19,252 nucleotides of DNA, taken from positions 1 through 19,252 of the forward strand of contig CABRWN010000018.1 of the NCBI GenBank assembly GCA_902474645.1, given 5' to 3'. The notes beneath the pieces were generated by a model. It saw only the letters and a program-made list of their open reading frames with translations. It had not been told where the DNA came from and did not search any database. This document shows, piece by piece, positions 1-6,956 of the stretch. The position numbers and the translations under genes are program-made. Source of the stretch: an uncultured Collinsella sp. GTDB lineage: Bacteria; Actinomycetota; Coriobacteriia; Coriobacteriales; Coriobacteriaceae. Each line of letters starts with the position of its first letter. The first letter of the stretch is position 1.

Positions 1-1561
1 TGTCATAACACACGCGGTTAATGCCGGGAACCTCGGCAACGATTCGGCCGGAGATGCGGGCCAGCACGTCGTAGGGCAGCTTGGCCCAGTCGGCGGTCAT
101 GGCATCGCTGGACTCGACGGCGCGCAGGATGATCGGGCGCTGGTAGGTGCGCTCGTCACCCATAACGCCGACGGACTTGATGTCGGGCAGGACCGCGAAG
201 TACTGCCAGCAGCTGTGCTCGGAGTTGCGCTCGCCGGTCTGCTCAAACAGACGCTGGTTGTAGGCGTCGAGCTCCTCGCGCACGATGGCGTCGGCATTCT
301 TGAGGATCTCGAGCTTCTCCTTATCGACCGCACCGATGATGCGGATGGCCAGACCCGGACCCGGGAAAGGCTGGCGGAACACGATGTGACCCGGCAGGCC
401 CAGTGCCAGACCAAGCGCGCGGACCTCGTCCTTAAAGAAGTGGTCGAGCGGCTCAATGAGGTCGAAGTGCACGCCCTCGGGGAACGGGATCAGGTTGTGA
501 TGGCTCTTGATGGTGGCCGTCTTGCCGCCCGTCTTGCGAGCGCCGGACTCGATGATATCGGGGTAGATGGTGCCCTGAGCCAGGTACTTGACCGGCTTGC
601 CATCGGTCTCGAGCTGCTGCGCCACGGCGAAGAACTCTTTCCAGAACTGCGTACCGATGATGCGGCGCTTCTCCTCGGGCTCGGTCACGCCGGCCAGAAG
701 CTCGGCATAACGGTCCTCGGCGTGGACGTGGATAAAGTCGACGTCAAACTGCTTGGTGAAGACCTCCTCCACCTGCTCGGGCTCGCCCTTGCGCAGCAGA
801 CCGTGGTTGATGAACACGCAGGTCATCTGCTTGCCCACGGCACGAGCGCCCAGCGCAGCCACGACGGAGGAGTCGACGCCGCCGGACAGGGCCAGAATCA
901 CGCGGTCGTCGCCGACCTTCTCGCGGAACTCGGCCGTCATGGTCTCGACCAGGTTGTCCATGCTCCAGTTGGGCTCCAGGCCGCAGATCTCAAACAGGAA
1001 GTTGCTCAGCAGCTGCTGGCCATACTCGGAGTGCTTGACCTCGGGGTGAAACTGCGTGGTGAAGATCTTGCGCTCGACGCACTCCATGGCGGCAACCGGG
1101 CACACGTCGGTGCTGGCGGTGACGGTAAAGCCCTCGGGCACCTCGGACACGGCGTCGCGGTGGCTCATCCACACGGTCTGCTCCATAGGCGTGGAGTTAA
1201 AGAGCTTGGCGCCGGCCGTGCGCGTGATGGTCGCGCGGCCGTATTCGCCCACCTCGGAGTGGCCGACCTTGCCGCCGAGCGTCACGGCCGTGATCTGATG
1301 ACCGTAGCAAAAGCCCAGGACGGGAAGGCCCAGGTCAAAGATGGCGGGATCGATGGACGGAGCGTCCTCGGCATACACAGAAGCCGGGCCGCCGGAAAGG
1401 ATGAGCGCAGAGGCGTTCATCTCGCGAATCTCGTCGGCCGAGATGTCGCAGGGGACAATCTCGGAATACACGTTGAGGTCGCGGACGCGACGGGCAATGA
1501 GCTGACCGTACTGCGCACCAAAGTCGAGTACGAGGACCTTTGCGGAAGCCTTTTGATCCAT
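1..1561 (-). CDS. guaA: GMP synthase (glutamine-hydrolysing), 3' end cut by window edge
   Basis: Converts XMP to GMP with ATP and glutamine, the last step of guanine nucleotide synthesis in the cytoplasm. The minus strand from 1561 reads MDQKASAKVLVLDFGAQYGQ. An N-terminal class I glutamine amidotransferase domain has the nucleophile Cys85 in GFCYGHQ and the His172/Glu174 pair in QFHPE. An ATP pyrophosphatase domain follows with the PP-loop SGGVDSS at about 226-232, then the dimerisation domain. About 520 residues are visible, ending ...INRVCYD. E. coli GuaA has 525 residues and ends shortly after the same motif, so only some 10-15 residues lie outside. The start is the ATG in front of DQKAS; upstream on the minus strand is a GAGGGGG run at a suitable distance. 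It is divergent from the asparaginase gene. Identification is firm. Confidence 0.97.
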   Translation of the reverse strand, partial: MDQKASAKVLVLDFGAQYGQLIARRVRDLNVYSEIVPCDISADEIREMNASALILSGGPASVYAEDAPSIDPAIFDLGLPVLGFCYGHQITAVTLGGKVGHSEVGEYGRATITRTAGAKLFNSTPMEQTVWMSHRDAVSEVPEGFTVTASTDVCPVAAMECVERKIFTTQFHPEVKHSEYGQQLLSNFLFEICGLEPNWSMDNLVETMTAEFREKVGDDRVILALSGGVDSSVVAALGARAVGKQMTCVFINHGLLRKGEPEQVEEVFTKQFDVDFIHVHAEDRYAELLAGVTEPEEKRRIIGTQFWKEFFAVAQQLETDGKPVKYLAQGTIYPDIIESGARKTGGKTATIKSHHNLIPFPEGVHFDLIEPLDHFFKDEVRALGLALGLPGHIVFRQPFPGPGLAIRIIGAVDKEKLEILKNADAIVREELDAYNQRLFEQTGERNSEHSCWQYFAVLPDIKSVGVMGDERTYQRPIILRAVESSDAMTADWAKLPYDVLARISGRIVAEVPGINRVCYD

Positions 1562-1750
1562 GGTTTCCCCCTCTTGTTGGCGGGGAGCCGGTGCCCACCC
1601 GCGTGAATGAACGAAAATAACTTTCATAGTGTACACGTTATATGGGGTTTCTCGTCCCTCACAGCCATCAGCGCACGGCAAACGCACGACCTGGGCCCCT
1701 ATTTGACGGTAATTGAAGTGTTACCAAACGTTACAGATGATGTAATACGT

Positions 1751-1778
1751 TTGAACATTGGACGCCCTGTGCCACAAT
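1751..1778 (+). promoter_or_regulatory. Probable promoter of the asparaginase gene
   Basis: TTGAAC (1751-1756) lies 16 bases from CACAAT (1773-1778), which is preceded by TGC at 1770-1772, an extended -10 (TGn) arrangement. The asparaginase start codon is about 50 bases downstream. Just upstream, AAACGTTACA (1726-1735) and TGTAATACGTTT (1741-1752) form an imperfect inverted repeat overlapping the -35, so an operator is possible. This is a sequence match only. Confidence 0.45.
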
Positions 1779-1829
1779 ACTGCCGAACGACTCCGCCTCT
1801 GCGGCGGCAAATACGATAGGAATACCAGC

Positions 1830-2843
1830 ATGAAGCGCATCCTTCTCATCGCCACGGGCGGCACCATCGCATCGACTGAGGACGGCAACGGCCTCTCCCC
1901 CGCCCTGACCGGTGAGGAGCTCGCTCAGAGCGTTCCCGAGATCTCGGGCCTCTGCGAGCTCGACGTCGTGCAGCCCATGAACATCGACAGCACCAACATG
2001 CGCCCCAGCGACTGGATGCGCATCCGCGACGTCATCGTCGAGGGTTATGCCGACCACGACGGCTTCGTGATTCTGCACGGCACCGACACCATGAGCTACA
2101 CCGCGGCAGCACTTTCCTATCTGATTCAGGACAGCCCCAAGCCCATCGTACTCACCGGCTCGCAAAAGCCCATGGGCAACCCTTTTACTGATGCCAAGCT
2201 CAATCTGTACCAGAGCCTGCTCTATGCGCTCGACGAGCATTCGCACGATGTGTCGATTGTGTTTGGCGGCGTCGCCATTGCCGGCACGCGCGCCCGCAAG
2301 CAGCGCACCATGAGCTTTAACGCGTTCATTAGCGTCAACTATCCGCCCGTCGCCTATATCCGCAACGACCGCATCGTGCGCAACGGGCTTCACGGCACTC
2401 GTCAGGGCGAAAACCCGGTGCGTTTCTACGACAGCATCGATCCGCGCGTATTTGTACTTAAGCTTACGCCCGGCGTAAACCCGGGCATCCTCGATGCCCT
2501 TGCCGATAGCTACGATGCTGTAATCCTAGAGACCTTTGGCATTGGCGGTATTCCCGAATTTGGCGAGTCCGGCGAGTCATTCCAGGAGGCAATTTTCCGC
2601 TGGGTCGATTCGGGCCGCACCGTCGTCATGACCACGCAGGTCCCCGAAGAGGGACTCGATCTGGGCGTTTATGAGGTCGGCCGTGCTTACGCCGATCATC
2701 CGGGCATTCTGCGCGGTGACGACATGACCACCGAGACGCTCGTGGCCAAGACCATGTGGGCACTCGGCCAGTCACGCGATGCGACCGAGATTCAGCGCCT
2801 GTTCTACAGCCAAGTCAACCACGACCGCATCCCGATGGCGTAA
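1830..2843 (+). CDS. ansA: Type I (cytoplasmic) L-asparaginase
   Basis: Hydrolyses L-asparagine to aspartate and ammonia. The 337-residue protein opens MKRILLIATGGTIAS, the first asparaginase signature with the nucleophile Thr12. The second signature HGTDTMSY carries Thr85-Asp86, and the conserved lysine is Lys113 in TGSQKPM. There is no signal peptide, and the length matches the cytoplasmic AnsA type rather than secreted type II enzymes. I chose the ATG at 1830 because homology begins there; a longer reading frame opens at 1758 but would run through the predicted promoter. The ribosome site is weak (GATAGGAA). The gene stands alone, divergent from guaA, with no clear U-tailed terminator after it. 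Confidence 0.93.
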   Translation: MKRILLIATGGTIASTEDGNGLSPALTGEELAQSVPEISGLCELDVVQPMNIDSTNMRPSDWMRIRDVIVEGYADHDGFVILHGTDTMSYTAAALSYLIQDSPKPIVLTGSQKPMGNPFTDAKLNLYQSLLYALDEHSHDVSIVFGGVAIAGTRARKQRTMSFNAFISVNYPPVAYIRNDRIVRNGLHGTRQGENPVRFYDSIDPRVFVLKLTPGVNPGILDALADSYDAVILETFGIGGIPEFGESGESFQEAIFRWVDSGRTVVMTTQVPEEGLDLGVYEVGRAYADHPGILRGDDMTTETLVAKTMWALGQSRDATEIQRLFYSQVNHDRIPMA

Positions 2844-3164
2844 TTCCTAAGGCAGCTCCACTTATCGCAGCCTCAAACGACAGGTGGTCCCCCTCGGGCC
2901 GTGCAAAAATCGGAGTATTCTGCAATTTCTCCGCCGGAGGCATAGAATCGGCCGATTGTTAGACGAACTTTTAAGGCGAAAAGACCGTCTAGTAAATACT
3001 TATTCCACATTTTTATTAAGCGTGTGGATTAACTGCTGTCAAAAAGGCAAAGCCAGCCGCCCGAGCTACCATCTACGGCTGAACAGGTGCTGAATACTCG
3101 CGATTTTGCACATCGCAACCAGGGGGACCCGCCCAAAGAGCGTCAAATAGCAGCGGGGAACGCC
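2844..3164. other. Gene-free, AT-rich intergenic stretch
   Basis: This stretch lies between the end of the asparaginase gene and the end of the XRE gene. I see no credible coding frame: the short open frames lack ribosome sites and family resemblance. It contains the inverted-repeat pair at 2886-3129, and within that a perfect 12-bp palindrome AATCGGCCGATT at 2946-2957. The interior (about 2960-3050) is much richer in A and T than the neighbouring genes. Confidence 0.6.
2886..3129. repeat. Segment bounded by ~38-bp inverted repeats (possible MITE or dispersed intergenic repeat)
   Basis: The left arm (2886-2922) has GGTCCCCCT, then GTGCAAAAATCG and GAGTATTC. The right arm (3091-3129), read on the minus strand, has GGTCCCCCT, then GTGCAAAATCGC and GAGTATTC. 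The GTGC...TTC blocks agree at 17 of 22 positions without gaps, and the outer nine bases are identical. The arms enclose about 170 bp of AT-rich, non-coding DNA. No target-site duplication is evident and no transposase is present. It could be a non-autonomous mobile element, or two oppositely oriented copies of a genus-wide intergenic repeat. Confidence 0.55.
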
Positions 3165-3383
3165 CTATTCGATACCCTCGAGAAGCTCTGACACCGTCAT
3201 GCCGAGCGCGGGCGCGATCTTAAATAGAACCTTGAGCGTGAAATTCGCCGTCCCATCTTCGATTCGGTCGAGGTAGGGTCGGCTGATTCCTGTCGCCACA
3301 CAAAAATCAACCTTGGAGATACCAAGGTCCCTGCGTGTCTCTTCGACCCGCCTGCCAAGAATCTGTTTCGCACGTTCGTCCAT
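3165..3383 (-). CDS. Small XRE-family helix-turn-helix regulator
   Basis: A 72-residue protein that is almost entirely one Cro/C1-type DNA-binding domain. RRVEETRRDLGISKVDFC is followed by the turn and recognition helix TGISRPYLDRIEDG, then a hydrophobic ending (LFKIAPALGMTVSELLEG) typical of the fifth helix. No sensor or dimerisation domain is present. The start is the ATG giving MDERAK. It is divergent from the unknown gene at 3460, with a perfect 24-bp palindrome between them at 3413-3436, about 30 bases upstream of its own start; autoregulation and control of the neighbour is the natural inference. Its function beyond DNA binding is unknown. It could be an antitoxin-like repressor, but the divergent layout is not that of a classic toxin-antitoxin operon. 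Confidence 0.85.
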   Translation of the reverse strand: MDERAKQILGRRVEETRRDLGISKVDFCVATGISRPYLDRIEDGTANFTLKVLFKIAPALGMTVSELLEGIE

Positions 3384-3412
3384 GCAGCCGAGTTTGAAAT
3401 GGAGCCGAACAT

Positions 3413-3436
3413 AAACGTAAACTATAGTTTACGTTT
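3413..3436. promoter_or_regulatory. Perfect 24-bp palindromic operator between the XRE gene and its divergent neighbour
   Basis: The half-site AAACGTAAACTA is followed immediately by its exact reverse complement, TAGTTTACGTTT, with no spacer and no mismatch (centre between 3424 and 3425). The centre contains TATAGT on both strands, a plausible -10 element in either direction, so a bound repressor would block transcription both ways. It lies 23 bases before the ATG at 3460 and 29 bases before the XRE start. Confidence 0.75.
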
Positions 3437-3459
3437 TGCCGAATACACAGGAGTTTTCT

Positions 3460-3849
3460 ATGTCGGGTTCTTCGGTCCGCATGTACCGAGCCACGCTTCG
3501 CACAAACAGCGCACTGCCCAAGCTCGTCGTCGTTGAAGCAGAATGCCTTTCGCCCGATGAGCGCACAGCATTTGCATTGCTATCAAGTCGCGTCGCCGCC
3601 GTTCTGGCCCCTTGCCCGGCGCAAGGTGAACTTGCCATCCAATGCCAGGCGCACAGCTGCTCGCTCAATCAGGCTGCCGTAATCGCAACCAGCCAACGCG
3701 GCCTGCCGCTCCTTTTAGAAGCCGGTACCGCACTCGCCCTTCGCGGCGCCGGATACGAAAACGAGGCCGCCGCCGACATGGTCTTTAAACCACGATCGAG
3801 CGGCGGCCTCGCAGCAGCCATCGAATATGCTTGCAGGCTCGTTGCTTAA
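3460..3849 (+). CDS. Unknown 129-residue protein divergent from XRE regulator
   Basis: I do not recognise this family. The ATG at 3460 is preceded by a good ribosome site, AGGAG, six bases away; an in-frame TTG at 3436 sits inside the palindromic operator and is rejected. The protein (MSGSSVRMYRATLRT...) is soluble-looking, with five cysteines, an N-terminal stretch suggesting beta strands (RATLRTN, KLVVVEAECL), a middle alanine-rich helix, and a C-terminus ending GGLAAAIEYACRLVA. There is no signal peptide or membrane segment. It meets the DUF1648 gene tail to tail, ten bases apart. The shared palindromic operator suggests it is the XRE protein's regulated target. It could be a toxin, a co-regulator or a small stress protein; none is demonstrated. 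Confidence 0.7.
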   Translation: MSGSSVRMYRATLRTNSALPKLVVVEAECLSPDERTAFALLSSRVAAVLAPCPAQGELAIQCQAHSCSLNQAAVIATSQRGLPLLLEAGTALALRGAGYENEAAADMVFKPRSSGGLAAAIEYACRLVA

Positions 3850-3858
3850 AGGGACAAG

Positions 3859-4242
3859 CTAGAATCCCAGTCCAAAGCCCGTACCGGTGATCGCCGAATA
3901 CATAAAGTAGACGTTGATCACATTGAGAAACACGCCCGTGATGCAACCGTTGCGCAGGTAGCGTTCGCACACGATGCGCGCCATGGCGGCGGAGTCATCA
4001 TTGTTTTTAGCTTGACGTCCCGCCGTAAAGTACGTCGCCACGCTCAGCAGCAGGTTGAGCACCGGCAGCGCCAGCAGCTCGTAGCTCTTGCCCCAGCGCG
4101 TTGCCTCGCCGGCGGCGTTAAACTTCGTTGCCACCTCGGGACCAATGTTGGGGATAACACACGCTGCGACCACCAGCGGAATCACCGCAAGCACGAGCAG
4201 CGCAATACCCATGTAGCCAGCTTTTTTGCCATATTTAAACAT
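3859..4242 (-). CDS. Small membrane protein with DUF1648-like (SdpI-type) region
   Basis: A 127-residue protein with three predicted membrane segments, at about 12-30, 55-74 and 100-119. Between the first two is IPNIGPEVATKFNAAGEATRWGKS, which resembles the DUF1648 pattern (proline, then HF/KFN..G....WG.K) found in SdpI-type immunity/signalling membrane proteins. It is shorter than SdpI (about 200 residues), so only that module plus one extra helix is present. It starts 11 bases after the ychF stop; the Shine-Dalgarno sequence AAGGA overlaps that stop codon, so it is probably co-transcribed with ychF. The role is unknown; immunity to a peptide is possible by family analogy, but no partner toxin is nearby. 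Confidence 0.75.
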   Translation of the reverse strand: MFKYGKKAGYMGIALLVLAVIPLVVAACVIPNIGPEVATKFNAAGEATRWGKSYELLALPVLNLLLSVATYFTAGRQAKNNDDSAAMARIVCERYLRNGCITGVFLNVINVYFMYSAITGTGFGLGF

Positions 4243-4253
4243 GCGCGTCGTCC

Positions 4254-5330
4254 TTACACGTTAAAGCGGAAGTGCACGACGTCGCCATCGGCCATGACAT
4301 AGTCCTTGCCCTCAATACGCAGCTTGCCGGCGGCCTTGGCGCCCTGCTCGCCGCCGAGCTCGATGTAGTCGTCGTAGCCAATAACCTCGGCCTTAATAAA
4401 GCCGCGTTCAAAATCGGTGTGGATGACGCCGGCGGCCTGCGGGGCGGTCGCGCCCTGACGAACCGTCCAGGCCTTGACCTCCATCTCGCCGGCCGTAAAG
4501 AACGACTGCAGACCGAGCAGCTTATAGGCCGCCTGCGCGAGCACGTCCAGACCGGGCTGCTCCAAGCCCAGGCTCTCCAGGTAGTCGGCGGCATCCTCGG
4601 GATCGAGCTCGGAAAGCTCTGCCTCGATCTTGGCGCAGATGGGCAGCGGCTTGACACCATCGATGGGCGCCAGATCGTCGTTGAGCATGTCCTCGTCCAC
4701 GTTGGCCACATACAGGATGGGCTTCATGGTGAGCAGGAACAGGCCCTTGGCGGCAGTACGCTCCTCGTCGGTCATCTCCATGGATGCGGCGCGCTTGCCC
4801 TCGTTGAGCCAGGCAAGCAGGCGCTTGGCCACCTCGAACTTGGGCATGAGCTCCTTGTCGCGCTTGGCCTCCTTCTCGAGCTTGGGCAGTTGTTTCTCGA
4901 GCGTGCCCATGTCGGCCAGGATGAGCTCGGTCATGATGGTGTCGGCATCGCCGGCGGGATCGACGAACTCGCCCGTGCGGCCCACCTCACGCATGACGTT
5001 GGGGTCCTTAAAGTAGCGCACGACCTCGCAGATGGCGTCGGTCTCGCGAATGTTGGCCAGGAACTGGTTGCCCAGGCCCTCGCCCTCGTTAGCGCCCTTC
5101 ACCAGACCTGCGATGTCGACGAACTCGACCGTAGCCGGCACAATGCGGCCGGGGTTAACGATGTCGGCGAGCTTTTGCAGGCGGCTATCGGGCACATCGA
5201 CGATGCCCACGTTGGGGTCAATCGTGGCGAACGGGTAGTTGGCGGCAAGGCCGGTCTTTTTGGTAAGCGCGGTGAACAGCGTCGACTTGCCCACGTTGGG
5301 CAGGCCCACGATACCGATGGAAAGGGACAC
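4254..5330 (-). CDS. ychF: Redox-regulated ATPase / OBG-family YchF
   Basis: A universally conserved P-loop NTPase of the Obg family that prefers ATP to GTP and associates with ribosomes. The 358-residue protein begins SLSIGIVGLPNVGKST (Walker A), followed by FVDIAGLVKGA at switch II and NVDE replacing the usual NKxD specificity motif, which is the hallmark of YchF. A helical coiled-coil insert (about 140-200, lysine/glutamate-rich) and a C-terminal TGS domain ending VVHFRFNV complete the family architecture. The start is the GTG at 5328-5330: AAGGAG is well spaced upstream, and homology begins right there, whereas the longer frame to 5603 would run into the preceding gene. It is followed by the DUF1648 gene. 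Confidence 0.95.
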   Translation of the reverse strand: MSLSIGIVGLPNVGKSTLFTALTKKTGLAANYPFATIDPNVGIVDVPDSRLQKLADIVNPGRIVPATVEFVDIAGLVKGANEGEGLGNQFLANIRETDAICEVVRYFKDPNVMREVGRTGEFVDPAGDADTIMTELILADMGTLEKQLPKLEKEAKRDKELMPKFEVAKRLLAWLNEGKRAASMEMTDEERTAAKGLFLLTMKPILYVANVDEDMLNDDLAPIDGVKPLPICAKIEAELSELDPEDAADYLESLGLEQPGLDVLAQAAYKLLGLQSFFTAGEMEVKAWTVRQGATAPQAAGVIHTDFERGFIKAEVIGYDDYIELGGEQGAKAAGKLRIEGKDYVMADGDVVHFRFNV

Positions 5331-5373
5331 GACAGCTCCTTTTGGTACAGGTACTTCAAACCGTATAAGTATA

Positions 5374-5417
5374 GCGCCGCCGCAGCATCCGGGCGAATCC
5401 GGACACCGCGGCGGCGC
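5374..5417 (-). terminator. GC-rich hairpin between the phospho-glucosidase gene and ychF
   Basis: GCGCCGCCGC (5374-5383) pairs perfectly with GCGGCGGCGC (5408-5417), with an inner TCCGG/CCGGA stem. It lies after the phospho-alpha-glucosidase stop on the minus strand. No U-run follows, so it is either a non-canonical terminator or a 3'-end stabiliser. The minus sequence right after it (TATACTTATACGG) could hold the -10 of ychF. Confidence 0.45.
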
Positions 5418-5457
5418 AAATGAAGCAGAGATGCGTGAGGGTTCTAGACAGTAGTCC

Positions 5458-6801
5458 TTACTTAAGCTCGGGCCAGAAATCCTTGTTGGCCTCGATGAGC
5501 TCGTCCAGGATCTGCTTAGCAACGCTCGCCGAAGGAATGGTCTTGGAGAGCGTGAGTGCCTGCCAGAGCTTCTGATAGCTGCCCTCGACCCAAGCCTGGA
5601 CAACGAGCTTCTCGACGGAAACCTGCTGCTCCATCAGGCCCTTCTGGAACTGCGGGATCGGGCCCTGGCAGATCTTCTCAAAGCCGTTGGAACCGACGAT
5701 GCAAGGCACCTCGACCATGGCCGTCGGGTCGAAGTTGGGCACAGCGCCATCGTTGGGGACGATCAGCAGGAAGCGCTCGAGCGTATTCTCGGCCAGCGCG
5801 CAGGCAAGGTCGACGATGTAGTTGGCATGTACATCCGGCTCAAAGCCGCCGTCTTTGGCCGTACCCTTGGCGATGATGTCGCGGCACGCGCCAAAGACCT
5901 TCTTCTCGCGGCCGTCCATAACCTCATTGGCGCGAGTGTAGTTGGGGTCAGACGTCTCGACGACATAGTCCGGGTACAGGTAATACTTGAGGTAGGTGTT
6001 GGGAATCGTCTCGGGATCGACAGCATAGACATCCTTGGCCTTGCCGAAGGTGTGAATCCAGCTCTCCTCGACGTGCTGCTCCTTACCGGCCTCGTGCTCA
6101 ATGCCGTCCAAGTAGCCGTTCTTTGCCATGTGCTCCTTGATCTGCGGCATGAGGTCGTTACCCTCCTTGTCGTAGATCTTGCTCCACCAACCAAAGTGGT
6201 TGAGGCCGTAGTAGCTATACTGCAGCTCGCGACGATCCTTGATGCCGCACATACGGCTCATCTTATCCATGAGGTCGATCGGCATGTCGCAGATGTTGAT
6301 GATGCGGCTGTTGGGGCGCAGCACGCGGCAGGCCTCGGCGACGATGGCCGCGGGGTTGGAGTAGTTGAGCATCCAGGCGTTGGGGCTGTACTTCTCCATG
6401 TAGTCGAGGATCTCGATGACACCACCGATGGAGCGCATGCCGTAGGCGATACCGCCGGCACCGCAGGTCTCCTGACCAACGCAGCCGTACTTGAGAGGAA
6501 TCTTCTCGTCGAGCTCGCGCATAGCGTACAGGCCAACGCGAATGTGAGCAAGCACGAAGTCGGTCCCGGTGAATGCGGTCTCGGGGTCGGTGGTGTAGTT
6601 GAACTCAACCTCGGGAGCGTTCTCGTGGAAGTAGATCTCGCAGGCCTTGGCAACGATCTCCTGGCGCTCGGCGTTGTTGTCATAGAAGGTCACCTTGTTG
6701 ACCGGGAAGCGATCGCGCTCCTCAAGCAGCATCAGGGCGATGCCCGGAGTAAAGGTGGAGCCACCGCCGGCAATGGTCACGGCATAGTTCTTCTTGGACA
6801 T
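5458..6801 (-). CDS. malH: 6-phospho-alpha-glucosidase, glycoside hydrolase family 4
   Basis: A cytoplasmic NAD+- and Mn2+-dependent hydrolase that splits maltose-6'-phosphate and related alpha-glucoside 6-phosphates into glucose-6-phosphate and aglycone. The 447 residues closely follow the MalH/GlvA/AglB pattern. The dinucleotide-binding start is AGGGSTFTPG (11-20). Glu111 lies in GQETCG, a residue conserved in this subfamily. The metal ligands are Cys171 in NICDMPI and His202 in GLNHFGWW, and the usual ending ...NKDFWPELK is present. The agreement is with the alpha-specific branch rather than the beta-glucosidase CelF branch. A strong ribosome site (AGGAGGA) precedes the ATG at 6801. It lies downstream of the PTS gene on the same strand, with a hairpin between them, and is probably in one operon. 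The symbol glvA or aglB would be equally valid. Confidence 0.93.
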   Translation of the reverse strand: MSKKNYAVTIAGGGSTFTPGIALMLLEERDRFPVNKVTFYDNNAERQEIVAKACEIYFHENAPEVEFNYTTDPETAFTGTDFVLAHIRVGLYAMRELDEKIPLKYGCVGQETCGAGGIAYGMRSIGGVIEILDYMEKYSPNAWMLNYSNPAAIVAEACRVLRPNSRIINICDMPIDLMDKMSRMCGIKDRRELQYSYYGLNHFGWWSKIYDKEGNDLMPQIKEHMAKNGYLDGIEHEAGKEQHVEESWIHTFGKAKDVYAVDPETIPNTYLKYYLYPDYVVETSDPNYTRANEVMDGREKKVFGACRDIIAKGTAKDGGFEPDVHANYIVDLACALAENTLERFLLIVPNDGAVPNFDPTAMVEVPCIVGSNGFEKICQGPIPQFQKGLMEQQVSVEKLVVQAWVEGSYQKLWQALTLSKTIPSASVAKQILDELIEANKDFWPELK

Positions 6802-6899
6802 GATGTCCTCCTCATTCTGGCCGCTTGCTCAATCCGTCCCCGCACGCGGCCTTGCGCGGTTTGGAATTGTTACCTAGAAGTGGAGTTTTTTATCTCTAG

Positions 6900-6938
6900 A
6901 ATCGGCCTTGCGGTGCATACCGGCTCGCAAGGCCGATT
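6900..6938 (-). other. Intercistronic hairpin between PTS and phospho-glucosidase genes
   Basis: AATCGGCCTTGC (6900-6911) pairs perfectly with GCAAGGCCGATT (6927-6938), leaving a 15-base loop. The hairpin lies 18 bases after the PTS stop and about 100 bases before the malH start. On the minus strand it is followed by CTAGAGATAAAAAAC, with no U-run, so it reads more like a partial terminator or an mRNA-stabilising element setting the ratio of permease to hydrolase than a full stop. Confidence 0.5.
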
Positions 6939-6956
6939 GTTTCGATGGACGATGGT

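Noticed and set aside
215..1606. Long open frame (463 codons) on the plus strand opposite guaA
   Set aside because: It is antisense to a clearly identified GuaA; its protein is low-complexity Leu/Asp/Ala-rich, as expected from the complement of GC-rich coding sequence.
1630..1665. Purine-riboswitch-like string (ATATGGGGTTTCT) upstream of guaA
   Set aside because: It is on the strand opposite to guaA transcription, and the paired stems and loop-loop sequences of the aptamer are absent.
1607..1819. 70-codon frame between guaA and the asparaginase gene
   Set aside because: It spans the predicted divergent promoter region, lacks a ribosome site and resembles no family.
2884..3093. Short frames in the gap after the asparaginase gene
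   Set aside because: They run through the inverted-repeat segment, lack ribosome sites and have no domain similarity.
4272..5423. 383-codon plus-strand frame opposite ychF
   Set aside because: Same complement effect; YchF on the minus strand has all family motifs.
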